The position numbers and the translations under genes are program-made. From positions 32,141 through 89,304 of the forward strand of contig DGQF01000010.1 of assembly GCA_002389675.1 (NCBI GenBank): a DNA stretch of 57,164 nt. The letters are read 5' to 3'. This document shows positions 9,190 through 16,789 of the stretch, one piece after another. The notes beneath the pieces are model-generated. The model ran no database searches. It was given only the letters and a program-made list of their open reading frames with translations, and was not told where the DNA came from. The DNA comes from Gammaproteobacteria bacterium UBA4421 (GTDB lineage Bacteria > Pseudomonadota > Gammaproteobacteria > Pseudomonadales > Azotimanducaceae). Position 1 is the stretch's first letter; each line of letters starts with the position of its first letter.

Positions 9190-10419
9190 ATGTTGGACAC
9201 AACAGTGATGCTTGGTGTGGTTATGTTTACCGTGACGGTACTCATGCTGGTGGCAGTGATTTTATTTGCGCGTTCACGCTTGGTGAGCACGGGTGATGTG
9301 GTTATAGAAATCAACGACGACCCAGATAAAGCCATCAAGGTGCCTGCTGGTGGAAAATTATTGAGCACCTTGGCCTCGGAAGGTATTTTCTTGGCCAGTG
9401 CATGTGGCGGCGGTGGGACCTGTGCCCAGTGCCGCTGCCGGGTAGTTGATGGGGGTGGCAGTATTTTGTCGACGGAGGAAGGCCATTTTACGCGGGGTGA
9501 AATTCGCGACGATTGGCGCCTGAGTTGTCAAGTTGCGGTCAAGCAAGACCTCAAGATTCAGGTTCCGGAGGACGCCATTGGGGTTAAGCGGTGGGAGTGT
9601 GATGTTACATCGAACCCAAACGTTGCGACGTTCATCAAAGAACTAAATCTTAAGCTACCCGAAGGTGAGGATGTGGCCTTTAAAGCGGGTGGATATGTTC
9701 AGTTGGAAGTGCCTCCCTATGCCATGCAATACAAAGAAATTGACGTGGAGCAAGAGTATCGCGGTGACTGGGACCGCTTTTCGGTGTGGGATAACTTCAG
9801 CAAAGTTGATGACGAGACAATCCGCGCTTACTCAATGGCAAATTATCCGGACGAGAAAGGCATCTTGAAGTTTAATATCCGGGTTGCCAGCCCGCCGCCC
9901 GGTACTGATGTGCCCGCGGGGAAGATGTCTTCTTATGTTTTCAACTTAAAGCCTGGTGACAAACTCACCGTTTTCGGCCCATACGGCGAGTTTTTCGTCA
10001 AAGATACGCCAGCTGAGAAAATATGGATTGGCGGTGGTGCTGGTATGGCGCCGTTGCGTTCGCAGATCTTTGATGAACTCAATCGAAGAGGGCGTACCAC
10101 AAAGATGAGCTATTGGTACGGCGCGCGCAGTTTACGGGAGATGTTTTACGTTGATGAGTTTGATCAGCTCGCGGCGAAGCACGAGAATTTCGATTGGCAC
10201 GTGGCGCTGTCGGACCCGATGCCAGAGGATGTTTTTGACGGCCATGTCGGTTTCATACATCAAGTGGTCTACGACAACTATCTAAAAAATCACCCAGCGC
10301 CTGAAGATTGCGAATATTACCTGTGCGGGCCGCCGCCAATGACAGCTGCCGTGTTAAATATGTTGGAAGACCTCGGCGTGGAACCTGACAATATATTATT
10401 GGACGATTTTGGCGGTTAA
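9190..10419 (+). CDS. nqrF: Na+-translocating NADH:quinone reductase subunit F
   Basis: Electron entry subunit of 409 aa. One N-terminal membrane helix (about 5-27) is followed by a [2Fe-2S] ferredoxin domain with Cys72, Cys78, Cys81 and Cys113, then a ferredoxin reductase-type FAD domain (RAYSMANYP) and an NADH domain ([12 protein letters not shown], and CGPPPM near the end). It takes hydride from NADH and passes electrons to the membrane part. This is the last gene of the operon. apbE and nqrM, which often follow nqrF in gammaproteobacteria, are absent; the next gene lies 36 bases away on the opposite strand. Confidence 0.96.
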   Translation: MLDTTVMLGVVMFTVTVLMLVAVILFARSRLVSTGDVVIEINDDPDKAIKVPAGGKLLSTLASEGIFLASACGGGGTCAQCRCRVVDGGGSILSTEEGHFTRGEIRDDWRLSCQVAVKQDLKIQVPEDAIGVKRWECDVTSNPNVATFIKELNLKLPEGEDVAFKAGGYVQLEVPPYAMQYKEIDVEQEYRGDWDRFSVWDNFSKVDDETIRAYSMANYPDEKGILKFNIRVASPPPGTDVPAGKMSSYVFNLKPGDKLTVFGPYGEFFVKDTPAEKIWIGGGAGMAPLRSQIFDELNRRGRTTKMSYWYGARSLREMFYVDEFDQLAAKHENFDWHVALSDPMPEDVFDGHVGFIHQVVYDNYLKNHPAPEDCEYYLCGPPPMTAAVLNMLEDLGVEPDNILLDDFGG

Positions 10420-10455
10420 TGCGCCGCTTTGCCGGCTTATCGACCAATGGTGGAC

Positions 10456-11376
10456 TTAACCGGGCTCCAAAAATATGCAGCTTGAACAGCTATCCTGTGC
10501 AATTTGTTCGTCGTGCGTGGTTTGGTATTGAGGCGTGGCATGACGTTCGACGCGGTCATCTAAAATCGAGTTGTTGGTATTTGTTGTTGGTCGCATCACG
10601 CTTGCTTTCCAAGTGTCGTCCTCTTGCCAAGAAAAAGGGAGGTCGATAATGCTTCCAGGCACAGTAATCTCTTGTGATGCGGTTAAAGCGGCCTTGACGA
10701 TCGCCATTTGCTCGTCTTTATCGTGTGCTCTTCCGGCCGTTCGCCCCAGCGGATAATCGAGGTAGACCGAGCGTGGCGGCTGCACGGCTTCGGTAATAGA
10801 TCGGGCGCTGCTAAGGGTCACGGTTCGAATTCCCAAGCGTTCTATTGCTCTTGCGATCAGTCCAACGGACTGATGACACACAGGTCAGACCGGCACCAAT
10901 AGCACAATGTCTACTTCGTCTTTATGAACCCGTTCAGCGAGTGCTGGTGCCAATATTTGTTCTACCTTTCGGCTTGAATAGATGCCGCCCATAAATGTGT
11001 AAGCGTGCGTATTGAGGCTGCCGATAATGCCCTCGGACACAGCGCCGCGCAAAGCCTGCGCAGGAAAAACAACGTTTGGGTCAGCGCGCGCATCAGACAA
11101 ATCATAGGCAAAATGGGTCGCCCTGAGTGCCTGTGTGGGTGTGTCGTACGCAACTTCACGGTAACTGAGATCATCCTTAAAATGAAAGGCGATTTGTCCA
11201 GCGAAATAAATGCCGCCTGAAGCGATTAGTCCCACTTTGCATTCAGATAACGGTTTATTAACGGCGGCTAATGCCGGCTCGCTGGCGCTGTAGACCCATG
11301 AGTAAGGCGGGTATCCAAGCGCCGCATACTGGGCTCGGGTTCGCTCGATGTAATCTATGGGTTTACTGTTATTCAT
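10456..11376 (-). CDS. GrdB-family selenoprotein (glycine/sarcosine/betaine reductase selenoprotein B-like), Sec at codon 164
   Basis: A single 306-codon gene interrupted by an in-frame TGA at 10887-10885. The upstream part (163 aa) ends VDIVLLVPV; the downstream part resumes in the same frame as PVCHQSVGLIARAIE. Read through, this gives VPV-U-PVCHQ, a U-x-x-C redox motif (Sec164, Cys167) matching the selenocysteine site of GrdB-like proteins. A perfect eight-pair hairpin with a GUU loop lies 10-28 bases after the UGA, as a bacterial SECIS requires. The tail carries an SCSSC cluster. Clostridial GrdB acts in glycine reduction; the substrate of the shorter proteobacterial homologues is unknown to me. 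It converges on nqrF with 36 bases between. Sec incorporation is a strong inference; selA/B/C/D are not in the window. Confidence 0.85.
10856..10874 (-). promoter_or_regulatory. Bacterial SECIS element in the selenoprotein mRNA
   Basis: In the transcript an eight-base stem (AUCAGUCC pairing with GGACUGAU) closes a three-base loop GUU. The loop starts 19 bases after the UGA codon and its first base is G. This agrees with what is known of bacterial SECIS elements: an apical loop roughly 16-37 bases after UGA with G among the first loop bases. The stem is perfect although it lies in coding sequence. Confidence 0.8.
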
Positions 11377-11612
11377 GTTTCGTGTTGGTTTGCGGCGTAA
11401 GTTGATGAGGCCTGGTTGATCCCGGTGAGCGCACCGTTACGTTAACAACGCAGGGCTCTGCTGGCAACTTGTGCCCCGCTGGTGTTTCGTTGCAGACTGC
11501 ATGTGTAATGGTTAAGTTTTGACTTTGGTTAGCCATCTCCTGGCCTGAGCACAAGGCGAAGGTGTCAATAATCAGTCAGCGTAGGGTGAGTTGGGCAATG
11601 CGAGAACGCAGC

Positions 11613-12413
11613 ATGTTGAACAATAGACGGATTTCTCTGGCCTCGGGAGTGTTGCCGGAATTTTCGCCGTTGGTTGTCGCTCAAAGCGCGGTGGACGCTG
11701 GTTACTCTGACGCAGGCCTGATGGTGCGTCCCGAGGTCTGGGACTTGGCTTGGGAGTCTGAGCTGCTTGATATCAAAGCCCAGCACGGACTCGGTTTTCT
11801 TGACGTTGAGGTGCTGTGGATTCCCAAAGGCGGTGTGCTGGGCAGCGCTCATCAGTTTTTAGTTGACGTGGGTGGGCGTTTGGGCGCCGAGCATATTCTG
11901 GTTGTCAGCGACGAATGTGATCCTGACCTGCTGGCCCCCGCGCTTGATAACATCAGCCAGTGGTGTGCCGGCTATTCGATGCGTCCGATGCTTGAATTTT
12001 TGCGTATCACAGCGGTCACATCATTGCGTCAGACCAAAGAATTGCTGGCTGCCAGTCAAGCGCATAATTTTGGTATTTTGCTAGACAGTCTGCATTTGAT
12101 GCGTAGCTCTGAATTAGATGAACTACCCGTGCTGGACGCAGAAATGCACCCTTATATACAACTGTGTGACGGAGTGCGTACAACGTCGCAGACAGCAAAG
12201 GCGTTGCTTAGCGATGCGGTAGATGGTCGCAGTGCGCCCGGTGAGGGAGAATTACCGCTGGAACATCTGTTGCGAGCCCTGCCCAAGGCGACACCGCTGA
12301 GTCTTGAGGTGCGCTCGAAGCGCTATCGGGAGCAATATATAGAGCCGCTAGCGCGCGCAAAAGCTGTGCTTGAACAAACTCAGATCTACTTAAGGAAACA
12401 ACTCAATGAGTGA
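11613..12413 (+). CDS. Sugar phosphate isomerase/epimerase-like TIM-barrel protein
   Basis: A protein of about 266 aa with the xylose isomerase-like TIM-barrel fold. Metal ligand positions of the family can be seen in order: Glu in LEFLRIT, Asp and His in ILLDSLHLMR, a strand ending IQLCDG, and Glu in the last strand LSLEVRS. APGEGELPLEHLLRAL is also characteristic. The substrate is unknown; relatives isomerise or epimerise keto-sugars or cleave related compounds. The start is uncertain: GTG at 11562 and ATG at 11598 are also possible, but the ATG at 11613 gives the usual beginning (NNRRISLASGVLPEF). Its end overlaps the following crotonase gene by eight bases, so both belong to one operon. 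Confidence 0.78.
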   Translation: MLNNRRISLASGVLPEFSPLVVAQSAVDAGYSDAGLMVRPEVWDLAWESELLDIKAQHGLGFLDVEVLWIPKGGVLGSAHQFLVDVGGRLGAEHILVVSDECDPDLLAPALDNISQWCAGYSMRPMLEFLRITAVTSLRQTKELLAASQAHNFGILLDSLHLMRSSELDELPVLDAEMHPYIQLCDGVRTTSQTAKALLSDAVDGRSAPGEGELPLEHLLRALPKATPLSLEVRSKRYREQYIEPLARAKAVLEQTQIYLRKQLNE

Positions 12414-13194
12414 CCAGCCCCCCTTGTTATACGATGTGCAGGATCATATTGGCGTGGTGACGCTAAATCGCCCCGAGGCCATGAACGCTCTGAATTATGC
12501 GCTTTACGGTGAGTTAGAGGATACGGTGCGGGCTAGTGATGCCCGGGTTTTGATTATCACCGGAGCGGGACGCGTATTCTGCGCCGGGGACGATGTTAAG
12601 CAGATTTTAGGGGGGGAATTGCCCGCGCCAGAGACGGCCCGCGAGCGCAGCCGAGCCACCGGCGGGTTGACCCCCGCCGCAGATGCGCTGCTGCACACTG
12701 ATATTCCGGTGATTGCGGCTGTCAATGGCCCCGCCGTGGGGTGGGGAATGGAGTTGGCATTAATGGCTGACATTCGGGTCGCGTCCGAGCGCGCCACGTT
12801 TGGTGAACTGTTTGTTTTACGCGGCCTGTGTTGTGATGCGCCTGGGTTGGGGCGCCTGGCTCAGCTGGTCGGTCGTGAGCGAGCGGCGGAGTGGTTGTTT
12901 ACCGGCGACGTGATCGATGCGCAGACTGCTCAGCAGACGGGATTGGTGAGCCGATGTGTCAAACATGACGCGCTGTTGCCGACAGCTTTTGAGATCGCTC
13001 ATAAAATAGCTAAAAACCCGCCGTTGGCGGTACAGGCGCTAAAAGCCGGATTGCGTCGCACTTTAGACCCAGATTGGCGCGACACCGGACGTTGGGCAAT
13101 TGAACAGATTACGCGTTTGCGTGGGACACATGACTCGAAAGAGGGGGTGGCTGCGTTTCTGGAAAAAAGGGCGCCGACTTTCACAGGATCTTAA
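12406..13194 (+). CDS. Enoyl-CoA hydratase/isomerase family protein (crotonase fold)
   Basis: A 262 aa crotonase. The oxyanion-hole strands are visible (ITGAGRVFCAGDDVKQ and AAVNGPAVGWGMELAL). Compared with classical hydratases, the first catalytic Glu (E144 of rat enzyme, in FGQPE) is replaced by Phe in FGELF, while the second Glu position (AAEW) is kept and an Asp is present in the next loop (CCDAPG). That points to an isomerase or other crotonase reaction more than simple hydration. It overlaps the TIM-barrel gene by eight bases and precedes a MaoC dehydratase, suggesting a short CoA-thioester pathway. Confidence 0.85.
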   Translation: MSDQPPLLYDVQDHIGVVTLNRPEAMNALNYALYGELEDTVRASDARVLIITGAGRVFCAGDDVKQILGGELPAPETARERSRATGGLTPAADALLHTDIPVIAAVNGPAVGWGMELALMADIRVASERATFGELFVLRGLCCDAPGLGRLAQLVGRERAAEWLFTGDVIDAQTAQQTGLVSRCVKHDALLPTAFEIAHKIAKNPPLAVQALKAGLRRTLDPDWRDTGRWAIEQITRLRGTHDSKEGVAAFLEKRAPTFTGS

Positions 13195-13282
13195 AGGCTT
13201 TGTTGTTTGCCTTATATGTCTATGCGCGGTTGCCGGGATCTGTGATACCGCGAAAATAATTGAATCAAAACAGGAGAATAAT

Positions 13283-13801
13283 ATGGTTGCGGATGCGAAG
13301 CCCGTTGGGGAGCAAAGGTACCGAGAATCTTACGGTCGTTACCTTGAAGATTTTCAGGTTGGAGATGTTTACGAACATCGACCGGGGCGCAGTATTACCG
13401 AAACCGATAATACCTGGTTTACGCTGCTGACGATGAACCAGCATCCGTTGCATTTTGACCAAGAGTACGGTGCTAAAAGTGAGTTTGGTCAGGTTTTAGT
13501 TAATTCGTGCCTGACCCTTTCGGTGGTGACGGGAATGTCGGTATCGGATATATCGCAAAAAACGGTCGCTAATCTAGGGTGGGGTAAAGTGCGTTTGACG
13601 GGTCCCGTTTTTATAGGCGATACGTTGTACGCGCAGTCAAAGGTACTGAGTATTCGTGCGTCTAAATCTCGACCCCACCAAGGTATTGTTAGCGTTGAAA
13701 CCGTGGGTAAGAAGCAAGATGGCAGTGAGGTGATACGTTTTGAGCGGTCGATGCTCATTCCCGAGCGGGGGCATGCCGTAGACGACCTCATGGACTACTG
13801 A
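13283..13801 (+). CDS. MaoC family dehydratase
   Basis: A 172 aa hot-dog fold protein of the MaoC/R-hydratase group, which hydrates or dehydrates acyl-CoA thioesters. The active-site segment is TWFTLLTMNQHPLHFD: the typical D-x-N-P-x-H appears as N-Q-H-P-L-H, a form also seen in mesaconyl-CoA hydratase-like members. ATG 13283 is chosen because AGGAG lies six bases upstream at 13272-13276; an earlier in-frame start overlapping the crotonase gene would add a non-conserved stretch. It is the last gene of the TIM-barrel/crotonase/MaoC group and is followed by a hairpin terminator. Confidence 0.85.
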   Translation: MVADAKPVGEQRYRESYGRYLEDFQVGDVYEHRPGRSITETDNTWFTLLTMNQHPLHFDQEYGAKSEFGQVLVNSCLTLSVVTGMSVSDISQKTVANLGWGKVRLTGPVFIGDTLYAQSKVLSIRASKSRPHQGIVSVETVGKKQDGSEVIRFERSMLIPERGHAVDDLMDY

Positions 13802-13808
13802 ATATGAG

Positions 13809-13836
13809 GCGCAAGCCACAGCCTGGCTTGCGCTTT
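13809..13836 (+). terminator. Hairpin between convergent maoC-like and cupin genes
   Basis: A perfect nine-pair stem (GCGCAAGCC with GGCTTGCGC), seven-base loop and short TTT tail lie in the 51-base convergent gap. It probably ends transcription of the MaoC operon; the T tract is short, so it may be a weak or bidirectional terminator. Confidence 0.55.
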
Positions 13837-13852
13837 GGTCAATGCCACAGGG

Positions 13853-14311
13853 TTATGCGGTGATATTCATCTCAGTTGGCGTGCCGGCGCTGGCGCTTGC
13901 TTTCATCCTGGCAAGTTCTTCCCAACCGAGATAGTGAGTCAGGCCATTAGCGTCGTAAAACAGCACCGGACCATCGCAAATAAAGAGGTATTCGGTGTCC
14001 TCTAATGCGACGGTTTCGCCGTGCAGCACGCCGTTTGGTTCATAGTCATAGTCACCTGCACCCAAAATACCGTCGCGCACCTGTAATTTGCCCTTGAGAA
14101 CGTAGGTGTGGGCGTCTGATAGATGTTTATGTGGCGCCGCAGTGTAGCCTTCTTTCCATTTGAAGAGTGCGGCCCATCGGCCGGTTTCTGATCCGGTCCA
14201 TAATACTTTCATCCAGGCTTTACCGGGTTCGGTTTCTATCCACGGCTCATCTGCTCGAACAATAATGTCGGCCAACTGATCGTTTATTGGGTTGATATTT
14301 TGAAGTGTCAT
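13853..14311 (-). CDS. Cupin-domain protein (ChrR/dioxygenase-like)
   Basis: A 152 aa single-domain cupin. Metal ligands of motif 1 are intact in APHKHLSDAHTYVLKG (two His plus a further His), and motif 2 has GVLHGE with its His. The N-terminal part includes a WTGSETGRWAALFKW strand pattern seen in ChrR-type cupins and 2,4'-dihydroxyacetophenone dioxygenase relatives. It may be a metal-dependent dioxygenase or hydrolase of a small catabolic intermediate; the substrate cannot be read from the sequence. It is 51 bases downstream of the two-cupin gene on the same strand, probably in one operon. Confidence 0.8.
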   Translation of the reverse strand: MTLQNINPINDQLADIIVRADEPWIETEPGKAWMKVLWTGSETGRWAALFKWKEGYTAAPHKHLSDAHTYVLKGKLQVRDGILGAGDYDYEPNGVLHGETVALEDTEYLFICDGPVLFYDANGLTHYLGWEELARMKASASAGTPTEMNITA

Positions 14312-14362
14312 GATCCCTCCATTGAGATAGTAAATAAATTAACAGTCCGGCATCGCATCCTA

Positions 14363-15430
14363 TTAGGTCGAACCCAGCGGTGCCCAAGCTAACCAAGTGG
14401 TATCGCCTGCAACAGTGCTGCGCACCAGTGGAACATTATTGGCATCGGCAAGGGCCTTGTATTGCATCCAAGATTGTACGGCAACAATTGGCGTTTCCGG
14501 GCCCTCGTCGAATTGCACGGGTCCGTAGACATTGGCGGTATAAATTAAGTCCTCCTCTCCGATCTGTTGAGTAGCTTCGTGGCGTGCGCCGGCGGGTTCA
14601 AAAAACCAGACGCCTTTGCCATAGCCCTCTGGTGGGCCTGCGCGATAGCCGATATGCCCGCTCAGTACCAGAAAATCTGCGGCACCTAAATGGTAGTGAG
14701 GCCCAGCGACGCCATTATGACGCACGACCAGGGAGGTTATGCCGGTTTCTTCGCTCACTCGCAGTACCTTCAGCGCAATATCAGGTAGCGCTTCATTTAC
14801 AAGCCAAGGCACTTGGCGGGTATCAATAAAATGCGCCTGCCCACTAGTTACAGCTGGTGACTGGCTGGTCGCTGTCGGGACTGTCAATACTTCTGGACTG
14901 ATAGTTACGGGGTCAGCTGTTTGCGCGTGCGATGCGCCTCTGGGCTGCATGCATTCGGCTAAGGTGTTAGGCACCAACGTTAGGCCCTTATTGGCAGCGG
15001 CCAGTTTCATGTCATTGGCTGTCAGCAAGCTGGAAACGGAGCGTGTATCTCCTTGAAGAAATGCAACAGGACCATAAAAATTGCCGAGATACTCAACATC
15101 CTGATTAATTTCCCGGGCCTCGATTTGAGTGTTTGCTGGGATATAACCGAATGTTCCAACGGTGGCGGTGGCGGCCACCGGTCCCTCAGGGAGGGTTAAT
15201 GCGCCTGATAAAACAAACAGGTCCATCGGCCCCAAGTGCACTGTCGCAGGTATTTTTGCGCCTGCTGAGAGCTTGACGATGGCTGAAAACATACCACTTT
15301 CACCGCTGGCGCGTAGCGGCTTGAGTGCCATGCCTGGCGCCCCTGGCCAATTGATCCACGGAATTTGATGGGTATCTATGCCGCCCTCGATGCCCGTTGG
15401 ATTGAAGTTAGGGTTATAGCCTTGGGACAT
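14363..15430 (-). CDS. Tandem two-cupin protein
   Basis: A 355 aa protein made of two related cupin domains (about residues 20-135 and 200-335). Each half opens with a matching phrase (IDTHQIPWINW and IDTRQVPWLVN) and each has the barrel motif HLG-x-x-D-F/L-VLSG. The C-terminal half keeps H-x-H (PHYHLG) and a later His (ARHEAT). In the N-terminal half the same places read ATVHLG and QIEAR, so one His of the pair and the later His are lost: that half is probably not metal-binding. ATG 15430 is chosen because GGGAGG precedes it. The gene diverges from the MFS carrier. Likely a catabolic dioxygenase or isomerase. Confidence 0.8.
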   Translation of the reverse strand: MSQGYNPNFNPTGIEGGIDTHQIPWINWPGAPGMALKPLRASGESGMFSAIVKLSAGAKIPATVHLGPMDLFVLSGALTLPEGPVAATATVGTFGYIPANTQIEAREINQDVEYLGNFYGPVAFLQGDTRSVSSLLTANDMKLAAANKGLTLVPNTLAECMQPRGASHAQTADPVTISPEVLTVPTATSQSPAVTSGQAHFIDTRQVPWLVNEALPDIALKVLRVSEETGITSLVVRHNGVAGPHYHLGAADFLVLSGHIGYRAGPPEGYGKGVWFFEPAGARHEATQQIGEEDLIYTANVYGPVQFDEGPETPIVAVQSWMQYKALADANNVPLVRSTVAGDTTWLAWAPLGST

Positions 15431-15541
15431 GGTTTTCCTCCCGCACCGCGAGTGATTAAGATAATGACCCTGATCGTACAAGTTTATATAGCGGTTGTCG
15501 TTATCGAGAACGTCTGTGTTTTCGTCCAATCGCGCCTAAAT

Positions 15542-16789
15542 ATGCCGTACACTGTCCGAATGAATGTATCCCCCTCAGTTTCAGAAATTCGTCAGCAATG
15601 GTCACTTTTGGTCAGCGCAGGCACCGGCGTGTTCTTCTCCGTAATTGTTCTGCCGTATTACTCTATCAGCGCATTAGTTGTGCCGGTGACCGAAGCGTTC
15701 GGGTGGACTCGGGCGGAGTTTCAAGCCGCTATTTTTTTCAGCTCCACGTTGGGCGCACTGACGGCGCCCTTAGTGGGCTGGTTGTGCGGACGTTTTGGCG
15801 TTCGACGGGTGGCGTTACCCGGGTTATTTGGCCTGTCGCTGGGTTTTGCAATAGCCTCGACGATGCAGGGTGAGCTGTGGGTGCTGTATTTGGCGTACGG
15901 CAGCATGGCGTTGTTTGGTGCGGGGACAATCCCTGTCACATGGACAGCTGCGATAGCATCAAGTTTCAGTCAGCAAAGAGGCTTGGCGTTGGGCATCGTA
16001 CTCACGGGTACAGGAATCTGCGGCGTGCTGATACCCCAATACGCAACCTTTTTAGTCGAACAGTTTGGTTGGCGTGCAGCCTACATCGGTATTGCGTTAT
16101 TACCCGTATTCATTGCCTGGCCGGTGGTTTATTTTTGGTTCAAACCTAATGCAGGCTCGCCAGTACAAACGTCACCCAGTGTCATCCGAGACGGTGGTTT
16201 AACGTTGGCGCAAGCATTGCGTCGAGGGAAATTTTGGGTCCTTTTAGGGTCGATATTTTTGGTTTATATGGCTACCTCTGGCATCGGGCTGAATCTCTAT
16301 GCAGCGGTAACCGATGCCGGCATGAGCAATGGCCAAGCGGCGACGGTGCAAAGCATTTTTGGTGCGGCCATCATTATTGGTCGATTAGTTGTTGGATATT
16401 TGATCGATAAGCTTTGGGCGCCGGGCGTGGCCGCAGCGGTCATGATTTTGCCTGTATTTGGCAGTATGATGCTGATCGATCCAAGTACGTTCCTCTGGGC
16501 CAGTTTGGCTGCTTTCTTAATTGGTGTCGCTGCCGGCGCGGAGCTTGATTTGATGTCGTTCTTGACAGCGCGTTATTTTGGTCTGCAACACTATGCTCAA
16601 ATTTACGCCATTATGTATATGGCATTGGCGATTTGCTCTGGCACCGCACCCATTATATTTGCCGGTATTTTTGATCGCACCTCAAGCTACGCAGTGAGCT
16701 TCACGATCACCACCGTGCTTTTTGTTTGTTCTTCGCTAGTGATTTTGCTAATGGGGCGCTACCCGCCTGAGTTCAAAGCCGCTGATTGA
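15542..16789 (+). CDS. MFS transporter (oxalate/formate or monocarboxylate type)
   Basis: An inner membrane carrier of about 415 aa with twelve predicted helices. The loop 2-3 MFS signature appears as GWLCGRFGVRRVALPG. Early helix 1 (GTGVFFSVIVLPYYSISALVVPVTEAFGW) resembles the OFA/monocarboxylate transporter group, so an organic acid is a likely substrate. ATG 15560 is an alternative start and no clear Shine-Dalgarno sequence is seen for either. Its last 17 bases overlap the end of the convergent molybdopterin-subunit gene. Being divergent from the cupin gene, it may import that pathway's substrate. Confidence 0.83.
   Translation: MPYTVRMNVSPSVSEIRQQWSLLVSAGTGVFFSVIVLPYYSISALVVPVTEAFGWTRAEFQAAIFFSSTLGALTAPLVGWLCGRFGVRRVALPGLFGLSLGFAIASTMQGELWVLYLAYGSMALFGAGTIPVTWTAAIASSFSQQRGLALGIVLTGTGICGVLIPQYATFLVEQFGWRAAYIGIALLPVFIAWPVVYFWFKPNAGSPVQTSPSVIRDGGLTLAQALRRGKFWVLLGSIFLVYMATSGIGLNLYAAVTDAGMSNGQAATVQSIFGAAIIIGRLVVGYLIDKLWAPGVAAAVMILPVFGSMMLIDPSTFLWASLAAFLIGVAAGAELDLMSFLTARYFGLQHYAQIYAIMYMALAICSGTAPIIFAGIFDRTSSYAVSFTITTVLFVCSSLVILLMGRYPPEFKAAD

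Noticed and set aside
10885..11376. A pseudogene caused by a nonsense mutation in the GrdB-like gene
   Set aside because: The frame continues intact for 142 codons, the stop is exactly TGA in a U-x-x-C context, and a SECIS-type hairpin follows.
11369..11554. Minus-strand 61-codon open frame just upstream of the selenoprotein gene, overlapping its start by eight bases
   Set aside because: Composition is unlike its neighbours, there is no recognised domain and no clear ribosome binding site; it is probably chance sequence in a promoter region.
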